This document shows, piece by piece, positions 8,219-19,004 of a stretch of DNA of 64,000 nt (the first letter of the stretch is position 1; each line of letters begins with the position of its first letter). The position numbers were made by a program, and so were the translations under genes. This DNA comes from Microbacterium paraoxydans. GTDB taxonomy: Bacteria > Actinomycetota > Actinomycetes > Actinomycetales > Microbacteriaceae. A model generated the notes under the pieces. It did no database searches. It was not told the DNA's origin and worked only from the letters and a program-made list of their open reading frames with translations. The stretch lies in contig NZ_CP064873.1 in assembly GCF_019056515.1 (NCBI RefSeq), positions 1,922,001 to 1,986,000 on the forward strand. The letters run 5' to 3'.

Positions 8219-8545
8219 TCAGACTTCCTTCGTCACAGCGGGATCGATGAGCACGTCGTCGCCGTCGATCTCGACGACGTAGACCGGGACGGGCTCATAT
8301 GCGGGGAGATTCTGGGGCTTGCCGGTGATCAGGGAGAAGGCCGAGCCATGCGCCCAGCACTCCACCGTGTCACCTTCCACGAAGCCCTCGGACAGCGAGA
8401 TGTCGCCGTGCGTGCAGGTGTCGCCGATGGCGTGGATGACGCCCTCGCCGTCCTTGATGACCGTGATCGGCACACCGTCCGGCTCGACGCGCAGCGGCGT
8501 GTCCTGCTCCAGCTCGGAGACGCCGCAGACGCGCTGCGCGGTCAC
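8219..8545 (-). CDS. Rieske [2Fe-2S] ferredoxin (non-heme iron oxygenase ferredoxin-type subunit)
   Basis: 108 residues, one Rieske domain. Cluster ligands are visible as CTHG (about residues 43-46) and CWAHGSAF (about 62-69), the Cys-X-His...Cys-X2-His pattern that binds a [2Fe-2S] cluster. GTG start overlaps the sufD stop (GTGA). Stand-alone Rieske ferredoxins in this position are common in actinobacterial suf operons; the likely role is electron supply during cluster assembly, but this is not established. No oxygenase subunit is adjacent, so a classical dioxygenase role is unlikely. Confidence 0.92.
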   Translation of the reverse strand: MTAQRVCGVSELEQDTPLRVEPDGVPITVIKDGEGVIHAIGDTCTHGDISLSEGFVEGDTVECWAHGSAFSLITGKPQNLPAYEPVPVYVVEIDGDDVLIDPAVTKEV

Positions 8546-9747
8546 GCGTCCACCTCGGCGAGCTCGGCCTCGATGGCGGCCAGCAGCTCCGACTCCAGGT
8601 CGGGGATGCCGAGGCGCAGCACGATGTCGGTGAGGAAGCCGAGCACCACCAGTCGTCGGGCCTCGTCCTCCGGGATGCCGCGGGCCTGGAGATAGAAGAG
8701 CTGCTCGTCGTCGAAGCGGCCGGTGGCACTCGCGTGCCCGGCGCCGACGATGTCGCCCGTCTCGATCTCGAGGTTCGGGATGGAGTCGGCGCGTGCGCCC
8801 TCCGTGAGCACCAGGTTGCGGTTGGCCTCGTAGGAGTCGGTGCCGGTGGCCTCCGCCCCGATCAGCACGTCGCCGATCCACACGCTGTGGGCGCTCTCGC
8901 CCTGCAGCGCACCCTTGTAGAGCACGTCGCCGGTCGTGTGCGGGCCTTTGTGGTGCAGGTACACCTGGCTCTCCAGGTGCTGACCGGAGTCGGCGTAGGA
9001 CAGCCCGTAGAGGTATCCCTCGGAGCCGGCACCGGCGAGCTCGACGCTCGGGTTCACGCGCACCACGCCGCCGCCGAAGCTCACGACGAAGTGCTTGAGC
9101 GTGGCGTCGGCCGCGACCCGCGCCTGGTGGGCGGCCGCGTGCACGGCGTCGTCGTCCCACTGCTGCACGGAGACGACGGTGAGCTTCGCGCCGTCGCGGA
9201 CGATGATCTCGACGTTCTGGGCGTACTGCGCCGAGCCCTTGTGCTGCAGCACCACCGTGGCGGCGCTGTGCTCGAGGGCCTCGATCACGATGTGGGCGTC
9301 CGCCCGGCGGTCGGCACCGGCGCCCGTGAGCGACAGGAAGATCGGCGATGCGACCTCCTCCTCGCGCGGGATGCGGATGTGCAGGGCCTCGGAGGCGCCC
9401 CGCCACGCGACGGCGGCGGTGATGTCCTCGGCGAGGAAGACCTCACCGCGCGGAGCGGTGCCCGCCGTGAGCGGTGCGGCCACATACTGCTCACCGGACG
9501 TGAAGTGGTAATGCACGCCCTCCTCGCCCTCGGCCGTGCGGAACAGCGGCGTGAGCGCGGCCACCGGCGTGTGCTTCCAGTTCACCTCGCGGCCGGTCGG
9601 CGTGCCGAAGTCGTCCGGGTCGAACGAGTGCGGACGCTCGGAGCGGGTCTGCACCGGGACGAATCCGGCGTCCGCCACCTGGGCGGCCGGGTCGATGTGC
9701 GCGTTCGTGTGCTGCGCCTCGCTGGGCGCTGTCGTCGAGGCCGCCAT
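8542..9747 (-). CDS. sufD: Fe-S cluster assembly protein SufD
   Basis: 401 residues. The C-terminal half is the SufBD beta-helix core: ALQGESAHSVWIGDVLIG, TEGARADSIPNLEIETGDI and the conserved GHASATGRFDDEQLFYLQAR. SufD pairs with SufB to form the scaffold on which SufC acts. ATG directly abuts the sufB stop codon, so the two genes are transcribed together. The N-terminal half is more variable, as expected for SufD. Confidence 0.97.
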   Translation of the reverse strand: MAASTTAPSEAQHTNAHIDPAAQVADAGFVPVQTRSERPHSFDPDDFGTPTGREVNWKHTPVAALTPLFRTAEGEEGVHYHFTSGEQYVAAPLTAGTAPRGEVFLAEDITAAVAWRGASEALHIRIPREEEVASPIFLSLTGAGADRRADAHIVIEALEHSAATVVLQHKGSAQYAQNVEIIVRDGAKLTVVSVQQWDDDAVHAAAHQARVAADATLKHFVVSFGGGVVRVNPSVELAGAGSEGYLYGLSYADSGQHLESQVYLHHKGPHTTGDVLYKGALQGESAHSVWIGDVLIGAEATGTDSYEANRNLVLTEGARADSIPNLEIETGDIVGAGHASATGRFDDEQLFYLQARGIPEDEARRLVVLGFLTDIVLRLGIPDLESELLAAIEAELAEVDA

Positions 9748-11166
9748 TTAGCCGACCGATCCTTCCATGCCCATCTCGATGAGCTTGTTCAGTTCCATCG
9801 CGTACTCCATCGGCAGCTCGCGCGCGATCGGCTCGATGAAGCCGCGCACGATCATCGCCATCGCCTCGTCCTCGGGCATGCCGCGGGACTGCAGGTAGAA
9901 GAGCTGCTCCTCGCTGACCTTGGAGACCGTGGCCTCATGGCCGAGCTGCACGTCGTCGACCCGGATGTCGATCGCCGGGTAGGTGTCGGAACGGGACTTG
10001 GTGTCGACGAGCAGCGCGTCGCAGCGGACGGTGTTCGCCGAGTGATGGGCGGCGGCGTCGACACGGACCTCGCCGCGGTAGCCGGCACGGCCACCGCCGC
10101 GGGCGATCGACTTCGAGACGATCGACGACTGCGTGTACGGCGCCATGTGGATCATCTTCGCGCCGGCGTCCTGGTGCTGACCGGGCCCGGCGAAGGCGAC
10201 GGAGAGGGTCTCGCCCTTGGCGTGCTCACCCATCAGGTAGATCGACGGGTACTTCATCGTCACCTTGGAGCCGATGTTGCCGTCGACCCACTCCATGGTC
10301 GCGCCCTCGTGCGCCACGGCGCGCTTGGTGACCAGGTTGTAGACGTTGTTCGACCAGTTCTGGATCGTCGTGTAGCGCACGCGGGCGTTCTTCTTCACGA
10401 TGATCTCGACGACGGCCGAGTGCAGGGAGTCCGACTTGTAGATCGGGGCCGTGCAGCCCTCGATGTAGTGGACGTAGCTGTCCTCGTCGGCGATGATCAG
10501 GGTCCGCTCGAACTGGCCCATGTTCTCGGTGTTGATCCGGAAGTAGGCCTGCAGCGGGATCTCGACGTGCACGCCCTTGGGGACGTAGACGAACGAGCCG
10601 CCCGACCAGACGGCGGTGTTCAGCGCGGCGAATTTGTTGTCGCCCGCGGGGATGACCGTGCCGAAGTACTCCTCGAAGAACTCGGGGTGCTCGCGCAGGG
10701 CGGTGTCGGTGTCCATGAAAATGACGCCCTGGGCCTCCAGGTCCTCGCGGATCTGGTGGTACACGACCTCGGACTCGTACTGCGCGGCGACGCCGGCGAC
10801 GAGGCGCTGACGCTCGGCCTCGGGGATGCCCAGGCGCTCGTACGTCTCGCGGATCTCCTCGGGGAGGTCTTCCCAGCTCTGCGCCTGCTTCTCGGTGGAG
10901 CGGACGAAGTACTTGATGTTGTCGAAGTCGATGTCGCTGAGGTCGGCACCCCAGGTCGGCATCGGCTTGCGGCCGAAGAGCTGATAGCCCTTGAGACGGG
11001 TCTTCAGCATCCATTCCGGCTCGTTCTTGAGGGCCGAGATCCCGCGGACGACCTCTTCCGAGATCCCGCGTTTCGCGACGGCACCCGCGGCATCCTCATC
11101 GTGCCAGCCGAATTCGTACACCCCCAGACCATCGAGCTCCGGGCGGTCGATCAGCACATCCGACAT
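9748..11166 (-). CDS. sufB: Fe-S cluster assembly protein SufB
   Basis: 472 residues, normal SufB length. Recognisable segments include the N-terminal [40 protein letters not shown] in the core, and [20 protein letters not shown] near the C-terminus. SufB is the scaffold subunit that assembles the nascent Fe-S cluster. First gene of the operon, with Shine-Dalgarno GAGGAGAG nine bases before ATG. The SufR-type repressor usually found just upstream in actinobacteria is not here; ctaA is divergent instead. Confidence 0.98.
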   Translation of the reverse strand: MSDVLIDRPELDGLGVYEFGWHDEDAAGAVAKRGISEEVVRGISALKNEPEWMLKTRLKGYQLFGRKPMPTWGADLSDIDFDNIKYFVRSTEKQAQSWEDLPEEIRETYERLGIPEAERQRLVAGVAAQYESEVVYHQIREDLEAQGVIFMDTDTALREHPEFFEEYFGTVIPAGDNKFAALNTAVWSGGSFVYVPKGVHVEIPLQAYFRINTENMGQFERTLIIADEDSYVHYIEGCTAPIYKSDSLHSAVVEIIVKKNARVRYTTIQNWSNNVYNLVTKRAVAHEGATMEWVDGNIGSKVTMKYPSIYLMGEHAKGETLSVAFAGPGQHQDAGAKMIHMAPYTQSSIVSKSIARGGGRAGYRGEVRVDAAAHHSANTVRCDALLVDTKSRSDTYPAIDIRVDDVQLGHEATVSKVSEEQLFYLQSRGMPEDEAMAMIVRGFIEPIARELPMEYAMELNKLIEMGMEGSVG

Positions 11167-11398
11167 GCAACACTCTCCTCACAGGTCCCAAACGGTGTCA
11201 TCCGCCCCGACACACCTGATCCCCGTCGAGTCTGCGGGAGCGGGTGCCGTTGGTGGGGCCCTCATCACGGGCGCTTCCATCGCGCCTAAACTGTTGACGA
11301 TGCTTCAGCGCTGTCAGCGCTCATCGCAACAATCCGATTCTACAGGTTCCGCCTGACGGACGGGCCGTGCGCCACGTCTTCGACGGGCCGGAGGACTT
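11167..11398. other. Divergent intergenic region between sufB and ctaA
   Basis: 232 bases serve as promoter region for both the suf operon and ctaA. A TTGACG at 11294-11299 could be a -35 for ctaA, but no well-spaced -10 is obvious. Paired AGCGCT palindromes lie at about 11305-11321. I could not assign a binding site for an iron or redox regulator with any confidence. Confidence 0.4.
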
Positions 11399-12520
11399 AT
11401 GCCCGAGACGACCATCCCCGCCCCCTCGACGACCGGGGCGACCGCCTCCCCCCGCTCCGCGGTGTGGGGTCGTGCGCTCACCGTCTTCGCGTGGCTGTCG
11501 TTCCTCAGCGAGACGATCATCATCGGCACCGGCGGCGCCGTGCGGCTGACTGGATCCGGCCTCGGCTGCACCGAGTGGCCGCTGTGCACGCCCGAGTCGC
11601 TCGTCCCGATCGTCGAGGTGCAGGGCATCCACGGGATGATCGAGTTCGGCAACCGGCTGATGACCGGCGTCGTCGGGATCATCGCGATCGCCGTCGTCCT
11701 GCTCGTCCTGCACACCATCAGCGGCCGCCGGGCGCTCATCGACGCCCTGTGGTTCGCCGTCGGCGGTCTCGCCGGCGCGGCCGTCGCCTTCGCCCTGGTC
11801 TCGCTCACCGACTTCCCGGCGTTCCCCGTCGCGTCCGCCGTCCTCCTGGTCGCGGTGATCGCGGCGGCGGTCCACTCGGTGCGCACGACGCCCGCCCGGC
11901 GGGATCTCGTCCTCCTCGCCTGGCTCGTGCTGATCGGCGTCGTCGCACAGGCCCTGGTCGGCGGCATCACCGTGCTCACCGGCCTGAACCCCTTCATCGT
12001 CGGGTTCCACTACACGTCGTCGCTCCTGCTCGTCTGCATCACCGCCGCGTTCCTCGTGCGGCTGGCGACTCCGGAAGGACCGCGCGAGCGGGCCGTCCCC
12101 ACCTGGTTCGCGATCGTGACGCACGTCACCGGCCTCGCCCTCGCCGTGACCATCCTGTTCGGCGTGCTGACGACCGGATCGGGCCCGCACTCGGGCGACG
12201 CCGACGTGCTTCGCCGCGGCTTCGACGCCACGGTCCTCGCCCACGTCCACTCCTGGCCGGGCTACATCCTGGCCGCCCTCGTGCTCTTCCTGACGGTGTC
12301 CGCCTGGGTCCTGCGCCTCGAGCCCCGGCGGTGGCTGCTCGTGCTCGTCATCGCGATCCTCGTGCAGGTGGCCGTCGGCGTCTGGCAGGCGCGGGAGGGG
12401 CTGCCGCCCGTGCTCGTGGGCATCCACATGGTCCTTGCATCGCTGTCGGCCGCGACCTACACGGTCGTCGTGCTGCACCTCAAGCGCACCGCGTCCGTCG
12501 TACCCGCCCCCGTCGATTGA
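11399..12520 (+). CDS. ctaA: COX15/CtaA family heme A synthase
   Basis: 373 residues, integral membrane. Features are GAVRLTGSGLGCTEWPLCTP with its conserved Cys pair, the heme-ligand His in the ASNGMIEFGNRLMT-like region (here VQGIHGMIEFGNRL), then further helices with conserved His residues (GFHYTSSLLL, LAHVHSWPGYI, VGIHMVLASL). The enzyme oxidises the C8 methyl of heme O to give heme A for aa3 oxidase. GGAGGA lies three bases before ATG. ctaB, which makes heme O, is the next core gene on the opposite strand, so the pathway is clustered. Confidence 0.95.
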   Translation: MPETTIPAPSTTGATASPRSAVWGRALTVFAWLSFLSETIIIGTGGAVRLTGSGLGCTEWPLCTPESLVPIVEVQGIHGMIEFGNRLMTGVVGIIAIAVVLLVLHTISGRRALIDALWFAVGGLAGAAVAFALVSLTDFPAFPVASAVLLVAVIAAAVHSVRTTPARRDLVLLAWLVLIGVVAQALVGGITVLTGLNPFIVGFHYTSSLLLVCITAAFLVRLATPEGPRERAVPTWFAIVTHVTGLALAVTILFGVLTTGSGPHSGDADVLRRGFDATVLAHVHSWPGYILAALVLFLTVSAWVLRLEPRRWLLVLVIAILVQVAVGVWQAREGLPPVLVGIHMVLASLSAATYTVVVLHLKRTASVVPAPVD

Positions 12521-12588
12521 CCTGCCGCACAGACGATCCATAGCGCGCGCACCGGGCGCTCATCACCGCATCGACCATCGTGGTCGAC

Positions 12589-13074
12589 ATGAACAAGACA
12601 CTCACCCGCAGCGCCGGGTTCTGGCTCCTCATCGTCGTCTCCCTCGCCGCGGTCGGGGTCGGCGGCTGGATGATCGCCGGACAGGTCGGCACGATGACCA
12701 CGACCCTGATGGACGGCACCGCCACCGGTGTCGAGGTGTACGTCGGTCAGTCGCTCGTCGTCGTCGGCGCGGTCGTCCTCGGCGCGGGCCTGGTGGGCCT
12801 GCTCCTGTCGCTCGGCCTCGTCGCCGCGCGCACGCTCGTCGCCACCCCCGTCACCGCCGCGCCGGTCGTCGAGCACGAGGCGCCGAGCATCCAGGACGAG
12901 ACGATCGAGACGGTCTCAGTCCCGCGCGACGAGCCCGCTCTCCGGACCGCCGATGCCGAGTTCGCAGAGCCGCAGGTCGATGCGGAGCCTCAGGCTGACG
13001 AGCCCCAGGCCGACGAGGATCAGAAGGGCAGCAGCGGGTCGATCGCCACGGCGACGAACAGCAGCGTCAGGTAA
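12589..13074 (+). CDS. Hypothetical small membrane protein
   Basis: About 161 residues. Two hydrophobic segments ([20 protein letters not shown] and [20 protein letters not shown]) flank a short external loop; the C-terminal half is acidic, Pro/Glu-rich and has imperfect repeats ([17 protein letters not shown]). I do not recognise a family. ATG 12589 is chosen over the in-frame GTG at 12580; neither has a clear Shine-Dalgarno. Tail overlaps the 3' end of ctaB by 55 bases on the other strand, so the acidic tail is antisense to the ctaB C-terminus. Codon usage is normal, supporting a real gene. Confidence 0.65.
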   Translation: MNKTLTRSAGFWLLIVVSLAAVGVGGWMIAGQVGTMTTTLMDGTATGVEVYVGQSLVVVGAVVLGAGLVGLLLSLGLVAARTLVATPVTAAPVVEHEAPSIQDETIETVSVPRDEPALRTADAEFAEPQVDAEPQADEPQADEDQKGSSGSIATATNSSVR

Positions 13075-13925
13075 GTGATCGAGGCGTGGAAGACTCGCAT
13101 CGGCCGCGCCTCGGTCCCCCGCACTGCCTGGTTATACAGGCGGTGCGACTCATAGATGAACCAGCCGCCGAACACCAGGGCGGAGACGGTGTAGACGAGG
13201 CCCATGCCGGCGATCGGCACGAGCAGCAGCGAGCAGGCGACCGTGGCCCACGCGTACAGGATGACCTGCAGGCCGACCTGCGACGCGTTGCGGGTGACGC
13301 CGAGCATGGGCACGTCGACATCGTCGTAGTCGTCCTTGTACTTCATGGACAGCGGCCAGTAGTGCGGCGGCGTCCAGAGGAAGACGAGCAGGAAGAGGAT
13401 GAAGGCCGGCCAGTCGAGCGAACCGGTGACGGCGGACCAGCCGATGAGGACCGGGAAGCACCCCGCGATTCCGCCCCAGATGATGTTCTGCTCGGTGCGG
13501 CGCTTGAGGATCATCGTGTAGATCACGACGTAGAAGAAGATCGCGGAGGCCGACAGGATCGCCGTGAGCGGGTTCGTGGTGAACCAGAGCCACACGGTCG
13601 ACACGATCGCGAGCGTCCACGAGAAGATCAGGGCGCCACGCGGGCTGACCTCGCCGGTCACGAGCGGCCGGTTCTCCGTGCGGTGCATGTGCGCGTCGAT
13701 GTCGCGGTCGAGGTACATGTTGAACGCGCCCGCCGAACCGGCGCTCATCGATCCGCCGATGACCGTCGCGAGGACCAGCCAGAGATCGGGCAGTCCGCCC
13801 TGCGCGAGGAACATGACCGGAACGGTCGAGACGAGGAGGAGTTCGAGGACCCGGGGCTTCGTCAGAGTGACGTAGGCGCTCACCGTGCGACCGATGGACG
13901 ACTTCCGTACGGTCTGATCAGACAT
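13020..13925 (-). CDS. ctaB: Protoheme IX farnesyltransferase (heme O synthase)
   Basis: 301 residues. UbiA-superfamily prenyltransferase with about nine membrane helices. Two Asp-rich prenyl-diphosphate sites are visible: [17 protein letters not shown] (about residues 68-84) and [14 protein letters not shown] (about 197-210). [11 protein letters not shown] at the N-terminus and [12 protein letters not shown] are CtaB-specific. It adds farnesyl to heme B to give heme O, the substrate of CtaA. Start is ATG before [16 protein letters not shown] -10 lies at 13976-13981. Confidence 0.96.
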   Translation of the reverse strand: MSDQTVRKSSIGRTVSAYVTLTKPRVLELLLVSTVPVMFLAQGGLPDLWLVLATVIGGSMSAGSAGAFNMYLDRDIDAHMHRTENRPLVTGEVSPRGALIFSWTLAIVSTVWLWFTTNPLTAILSASAIFFYVVIYTMILKRRTEQNIIWGGIAGCFPVLIGWSAVTGSLDWPAFILFLLVFLWTPPHYWPLSMKYKDDYDDVDVPMLGVTRNASQVGLQVILYAWATVACSLLLVPIAGMGLVYTVSALVFGGWFIYESHRLYNQAVRGTEARPMRVFHASITYLTLLFVAVAIDPLLPF

Positions 13926-14168
13926 CGTCGAGATCTCGATCGCCTCCTCCGCGCGCGTTACCGGACAACCTCTCCAGTGTATGACACGCCGTGACGCGTT
14001 CCGCGCCTTCCACCCCTCAGTCGCCGGGACCGTCCCCGCTATGCTGAGAGCACTCGCGCGCCCGGTGCTGCGCACAACCCCGCCCGTCTCCCGGACGATG
14101 CGGGATGCGCCAGGGAAGTTGCGGATGCGCCAGGGAATACCGGCGCCCTCGAAACTGTCGGAAAGGGC
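13926..14168. promoter_or_regulatory. Divergent promoter region of ctaB and the tkt operon
   Basis: Minus-strand TACACT (13976-13981) is a -10 candidate for ctaB. Plus-strand TATGCT (14040-14045) is a -10 candidate for tkt, giving an untranslated leader of roughly 115 bases. That leader holds a 15-bp direct repeat, GGATGCGCCAGGGAA, at 14103-14117 and 14123-14137 (20-base period). No -35 boxes are convincing. Confidence 0.45.
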
Positions 14169-16271
14169 ATGAACGTGTCGGAATTGCAGTGGGACGAGAT
14201 CGATCGACGCGCGGTGGACACCGCCCGGATCCTGGCGGCCGATGCGGTCGAGAAGGTCGGCAACGGTCATCCCGGCACGGCGATGAGTCTGGCTCCCGCC
14301 GCCTATCTGCTCTACCAGCGGGTGCTGCGGCATGACCCGACCGACACCGACTGGCTCGGCCGCGACCGCTTCATCCTGTCGGTCGGCCACTCGTCGCTGA
14401 CGCAGTACGTGCAGCTCTACCTGGGCGGTTTCGGGCTCGAGCTCGACGACCTCAAGGCACTCCGCACCTGGGGCTCGAAGACCCCCGGCCACCCCGAGTA
14501 CGGCCACACCAAGGGCGTCGAGATCACCACGGGCCCGCTGGGCCAGGGCCTCGCCTCGGCGGTCGGCTTCGCGTACGCCGCCCGGTACGAGCGCGGCCTC
14601 TTCGACCCCGAGGCCGCAGCGGGCACGAGCCCGTTCGACCACTTCGTCTACGTGATCGCGGGCGACGGCGACCTGCAGGAGGGCGTCACCAGCGAGGCCT
14701 CCTCGCTCGCCGGCCACCAGCAGCTCGGCAACCTCATCGCGATCTACGACTCGAACCAGATCTCCATCGAGGACGACACGAACGTCGCCTTCACCGAGGA
14801 CGTCGCCGCTCGCTACGAGGCCTACGGCTGGCATGTGCAGACCGTGGACTGGAAGAAGACCGGCGAGTACGTGGAGGACGTCGCCGAGCTCCACGCCGCG
14901 ATCGAGGCGGCCAAGGGCGAGACCGACAAGCCGTCGCTCATCATCCTCAAGACCATCATCGGCTGGCCGGCTCCCGGCAAGCAGAACACCGGGAAGATCC
15001 ACGGATCGGCGCTCGGAGCCGACGAGCTCGCCGCCACCAAGAAGGTCCTCGGGTTCGACCCGGAGCAGACCTTCGTCGTCGCCGACGAGGTGCTGGAGCG
15101 CACGCGCGGCCTCGCGGAGCGCGCCGCCGAGGCCCGCGCCGCCTGGCAGGAGTCGTTCGATGCCTGGGCGGCCGCCAACCCCGAGCGCAAGGCCCTGCTC
15201 GACCGTGTCGAGGCCCACGAGCTCCCCGCCGACATCGCCGACGCGCTCCCCGTCTTCGAGGCCGGCAAGGACGTCTCGACCCGCGCCGCGTCCGGCCAGG
15301 TCATCAACGCGCTGGCCGCGCAGCTCCCCGAGCTCTGGGGCGGCTCCGCCGACCTCGCCGAGTCGAACCTCACGACGATCAAGGACGCGCCGTCGTTCAT
15401 CCCCGCCGAGTGGTCGACCCACGAGTGGTCGGGCACCCCGTACGGCCGGGTGCTGCACTTCGGCATCCGTGAGCACGCCATGGGCGCGATCGTCAACGGC
15501 ATCGTGCTGCACGGGCCCACGCGCGCCTTCGGGGGCACGTTCCTCATCTTCAGCGACTACATGCGTCCGGCCGTGCGCCTGGCCGCGCTGATGAACGTGC
15601 CGAGCGTCTTCGTCTGGACGCACGACTCCGTCGCCCTCGGCGAGGACGGCCCGACGCACCAGCCGATCGAGCAGCTCGCGACGCTGCGCGCGATCCCGAA
15701 CCTGGCCGTCGTCCGCCCGGCGGACGCCAACGAGACCGCCGCCGTGTGGCTCGAGATCCTCCGGCGCCACGAGGGCCCGGCCGGCATCGCGCTGACCCGC
15801 CAGAACATCCCGGTGTTCCCGCGCGGCGAGGGCGAGGCCTCGGGCGACACCTTCGCCTCCGCCGCCCAGGCCGCCAAGGGCGCCTACGTCCTGGCCGAGG
15901 CGCCGAACGGCACTCCGGACGTCATCATCGTGGCCACCGGCTCCGAGGTGCAGCTCGCGGTGAACGCCCGCGAGGTGCTCGCCGGCGAGGGCGTGAACGT
16001 CCGCGTGGTCTCCGCCCCCTCGCTGGAGTGGTTCGCGGAGCAGGACGAGGCCTACCGCGAGAGCGTGCTGCCGTCGTCCGTCACCGCCCGCGTCTCGGTC
16101 GAGGCCGGTTCCGTGCTCACGTGGCGCGGCATCGTCGGCGACCGCGGCCGGTCGGTCGGCATCGACCACTTCGGCGCCTCCGCCGACTACAAGACCCTCT
16201 TCGAGAAGTTCGGCATCACCACCGAGGCCGTCGTCGCGGCCGCCCGCGAGACCATCAAGGAGAACGCATGA
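14169..16271 (+). CDS. tkt: Transketolase
   Basis: 700 residues, full length. TPP-binding motif [20 protein letters not shown] (about residues 158-177) continues to [29 protein letters not shown] at the N-terminus and [20 protein letters not shown] in the pyrimidine domain are transketolase hallmarks. It transfers two-carbon ketol units in the non-oxidative pentose phosphate pathway. Start ATG follows GAAAGG. First gene of a six-gene operon (tkt-tal-pgi-zwf-opcA-pgl); its stop overlaps the tal start (ATGA). Confidence 0.98.
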   Translation: MNVSELQWDEIDRRAVDTARILAADAVEKVGNGHPGTAMSLAPAAYLLYQRVLRHDPTDTDWLGRDRFILSVGHSSLTQYVQLYLGGFGLELDDLKALRTWGSKTPGHPEYGHTKGVEITTGPLGQGLASAVGFAYAARYERGLFDPEAAAGTSPFDHFVYVIAGDGDLQEGVTSEASSLAGHQQLGNLIAIYDSNQISIEDDTNVAFTEDVAARYEAYGWHVQTVDWKKTGEYVEDVAELHAAIEAAKGETDKPSLIILKTIIGWPAPGKQNTGKIHGSALGADELAATKKVLGFDPEQTFVVADEVLERTRGLAERAAEARAAWQESFDAWAAANPERKALLDRVEAHELPADIADALPVFEAGKDVSTRAASGQVINALAAQLPELWGGSADLAESNLTTIKDAPSFIPAEWSTHEWSGTPYGRVLHFGIREHAMGAIVNGIVLHGPTRAFGGTFLIFSDYMRPAVRLAALMNVPSVFVWTHDSVALGEDGPTHQPIEQLATLRAIPNLAVVRPADANETAAVWLEILRRHEGPAGIALTRQNIPVFPRGEGEASGDTFASAAQAAKGAYVLAEAPNGTPDVIIVATGSEVQLAVNAREVLAGEGVNVRVVSAPSLEWFAEQDEAYRESVLPSSVTARVSVEAGSVLTWRGIVGDRGRSVGIDHFGASADYKTLFEKFGITTEAVVAAARETIKENA

Positions 16272-17380
16272 GCACCCCCACCGCCCAGCTCGCCGCCGCC
16301 GGCGTCAGCATCTGGCTCGACGACCTCTCGCGCACCCGGATCTCCTCCGGCAACCTCGCCGAGCTGATCGCGTCGCGCAACGTCGTGGGCGTCACCACGA
16401 ACCCGACCATCTTCGCGAACGCGATCACGGACAAGAACGACACGTCCTACGACGCGCAGGTCACCGAGCTCGCCGCGTCCGGAGCCTCGGCCGAGGACGC
16501 GGTGTTCGCCGCGACGACCCAGGACGTCCGTGCCGCGCTCGACGTCTTCCGCCCGGTGTGGGAGGAGTCCGGCCACGTCGACGGACGCGTGTCGATCGAG
16601 GTCTCCCCCGACCTCGCCCACGACACCGACGGCACCGTTGCGCAGGCCAAGGAGCTCTGGGACCGGATCGACCGCCCCAACCTCCTCGTGAAGATCCCGG
16701 CGACCAAGGCCGGCCTCCCGGCCATCACCGAGGCGATCGCGAACGGCATCAGCGTCAACGTGACCCTCATCTTCAGCCTGGAGCGCTACGCCGAGGTCAT
16801 CGAGGCGTACCTCACGGGACTCGAGCGCGCCAAGGAGGCGGGCATCGATCTGTCCACCATCCACTCCGTGGCCTCGTTCTTCGTCTCCCGGGTCGACACG
16901 GAGACGGACAAGCGCCTGAGCGCGATCGGAACGGACGCGGCCGCCGCGCTGAAGAGCAAGGCGGGCCTCGCGAACGCCCGACTCGCCTACGAGCTCTTCG
17001 AGAAGACGTTCGCCGAGAAGCGCGCGCAGGATCTCCTCGCCGCCGGCGCCAACGTCCAGCGCCCGCTGTGGGCGTCCACCGGCGTCAAGGACCCGAACCT
17101 CCCCGACACGCTGTACGTGACCGAACTGGTCGCGGACGGCGTCGTGAACACGATGCCGGAGAAGACCCTCGAGGCGACGTTCGACCACGCCGTCGTCACC
17201 GGAGACACCATCACCGGCGGCTACGAGGAGGCCCGCGAGGTCTTCGCCGGGCTCGCCGAGGTGGGCGTCGACTTCGACGCCGTCACCGAGGTGCTCGAGA
17301 AGGAGGGGGTCGCGAAGTTCATCGACTCCTGGCACGACCTGCTGGCGCAGGTCACCGAGGCTCTGGAGGCACAGCGATGA
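16268..17380 (+). CDS. tal: Transaldolase
   Basis: 370 residues, the longer bacterial class typical of actinobacteria. [13 protein letters not shown] near the N-terminus, the Schiff-base Lys in [12 protein letters not shown], and [19 protein letters not shown] identify it. It moves a dihydroxyacetone unit between sugar phosphates. ATG overlaps the tkt stop and its own stop overlaps the pgi start, so expression is tightly coupled across all three genes. Confidence 0.98.
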   Translation: MSTPTAQLAAAGVSIWLDDLSRTRISSGNLAELIASRNVVGVTTNPTIFANAITDKNDTSYDAQVTELAASGASAEDAVFAATTQDVRAALDVFRPVWEESGHVDGRVSIEVSPDLAHDTDGTVAQAKELWDRIDRPNLLVKIPATKAGLPAITEAIANGISVNVTLIFSLERYAEVIEAYLTGLERAKEAGIDLSTIHSVASFFVSRVDTETDKRLSAIGTDAAAALKSKAGLANARLAYELFEKTFAEKRAQDLLAAGANVQRPLWASTGVKDPNLPDTLYVTELVADGVVNTMPEKTLEATFDHAVVTGDTITGGYEEAREVFAGLAEVGVDFDAVTEVLEKEGVAKFIDSWHDLLAQVTEALEAQR

Positions 17381-18984
17381 CCTTCGCCATCCACGCATCG
17401 GGCGCGGCGCGCGTCGCCATCGAGGAGACCGTGCCGGCCCTGGTCCACGACCTCGTCGCCTCCCGCATCACCGGTGGCGACGCCACGCTCTGGGGTCCGG
17501 CCGCCGAGGCCGAGGCGTCGGTCCGGCTCGGCTGGGTCCAGGCTGTCTCGGTCTCCCGCCCGCTGGTCGCGGAGATCGTCGCACTGCGCGAGGAGCTCGC
17601 GGCGAAGGGCGTCACGCGCGTGGTCCTCGCGGGGATGGGCGGCTCCTCGCTCGCTCCCGAGGTGATCGCGCAGACGTCCGGCGTCCCGCTCACGATCCTC
17701 GACTCCACCGCCCCGGGACAGGTCCTCGCGGCGCTCGACGAGGGTCTCGCCGAGACGGTCCTCGTCGTGTCCTCGAAGTCGGGCTCCACGGTCGAGACCG
17801 ACTCGCAGCGCCGCACCTTCGAGGCCGCCTTCCGCGACCTCGGCATCGACCCCACCGAGCGGATCGTCGTGGTCACCGATCCCGGTTCGCCGCTCGACGC
17901 CTCCGCGCGCGAGGCCGGCTACCGGGTCTTCAACGCCGACCCGAACGTGGGCGGCCGCTACTCGGCGCTGACCGCCTTCGGCCTCGTGCCGTCAGGACTC
18001 GCCGGCGTCGACATCGACGAGCTCCTGGACGAGGCCGAGGCCTCCCTGCTCGAGGTGGCCGTGGACTCCGCCGACAACCCCGCGCTCCGTCTCGGGGCCG
18101 CGATCGCCGCCACGAGCCCCCGCCGCGACAAGCTGGGCCTGATCACCGACGGCACGCACATCAAGGGGCTGCCGGACTGGATCGAGCAGCTGATCGCCGA
18201 GTCCACGGGCAAGGAGGGCACCGGCATCCTCCCGGTCGTCCTGCTCCCGGTCTCGCCGGAGCTCGACCCGGTCCCCGCCGACCTCCAGATCGTGCGCCTC
18301 GTCGACGACGCCAACGAGTTCCACCTGCACGAGCGGCACGAGGGCGAGATCCTCGTCAGCGGCACGCTCGGCGCGCAGTTCATCGTCTGGGAGTACGCGA
18401 CGGCCATCGCCGGGCACCTCCTCGGCATCAACCCGTTCGACCAGCCCGACGTCGAGTCGGCCAAGGTCGCCGCCCGGGGCCTGCTCGACGCCCGCCCGGA
18501 GCCGACGGCGCCCGCGTTCGTCGAGAACGGCGTCGAGGTGCGGGTCTCCGATCCCGCCCTCGCCGTCTCGGGCACGGTCGAAGGCGTGCTGGACGCCCTC
18601 TGGGCCCAGCTCCCCGCCGACGGCTACGTGTCCATCCAGGCCTACGTCAACCGCCTCGAGGTGCCGCAGCTCCAGGGCCTGCGCGAGCTGGTCGCCGCCG
18701 ACTCGGGGCGTCCGACCACGTTCGGATGGGGACCGCGCTTCCTGCACTCCACGGGCCAGTACCACAAGGGCGGGCCCGCGCAGGGCGTGTTCCTGCAGAT
18801 CCTGGAGCGCACGGACGTGGATCTCGAGATCCCCGACCGCCCGTTCACGTTCGGGCAGCTCATCCAGGCGCAGGCGGCCGGTGACGCGGGTGTGCTCGCG
18901 GAGCACGGACGGCCCGTCGTCTCGCTGACGATCACCGAGTCCTCGGATGACGTGCTCGCCCTCTTCGAAGCCGCACAGAAGTAA
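17377..18984 (+). CDS. pgi: Glucose-6-phosphate isomerase
   Basis: 535 residues. Two SIS-type sugar-phosphate domains: [20 protein letters not shown] and [19 protein letters not shown], then [20 protein letters not shown]. The sequence fits the divergent actinobacterial glucose-6-phosphate isomerase group found in pentose phosphate operons. It interconverts glucose-6-P and fructose-6-P, linking glycolysis to Zwf. ATG overlaps the tal stop. 20 bases separate it from zwf. Confidence 0.93.
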   Translation: MTFAIHASGAARVAIEETVPALVHDLVASRITGGDATLWGPAAEAEASVRLGWVQAVSVSRPLVAEIVALREELAAKGVTRVVLAGMGGSSLAPEVIAQTSGVPLTILDSTAPGQVLAALDEGLAETVLVVSSKSGSTVETDSQRRTFEAAFRDLGIDPTERIVVVTDPGSPLDASAREAGYRVFNADPNVGGRYSALTAFGLVPSGLAGVDIDELLDEAEASLLEVAVDSADNPALRLGAAIAATSPRRDKLGLITDGTHIKGLPDWIEQLIAESTGKEGTGILPVVLLPVSPELDPVPADLQIVRLVDDANEFHLHERHEGEILVSGTLGAQFIVWEYATAIAGHLLGINPFDQPDVESAKVAARGLLDARPEPTAPAFVENGVEVRVSDPALAVSGTVEGVLDALWAQLPADGYVSIQAYVNRLEVPQLQGLRELVAADSGRPTTFGWGPRFLHSTGQYHKGGPAQGVFLQILERTDVDLEIPDRPFTFGQLIQAQAAGDAGVLAEHGRPVVSLTITESSDDVLALFEAAQK

Positions 18985-19004
18985 CCGCAGGAGAGCCCCC
19001 ACCG

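Noticed and set aside
11179..11280. Upstream ORF of 33 codons just before sufB (minus strand)
   Set aside because: No good promoter or Shine-Dalgarno, no informative residue bias, and chance ORFs of this size are common at this GC content.
13926..16169. Very long open frame opposite tkt on the minus strand, apparently extending ctaB to over 1000 codons
   Set aside because: High GC content leaves antisense frames open. Only the ctaB part shows family motifs; the rest mirrors the transketolase codons.
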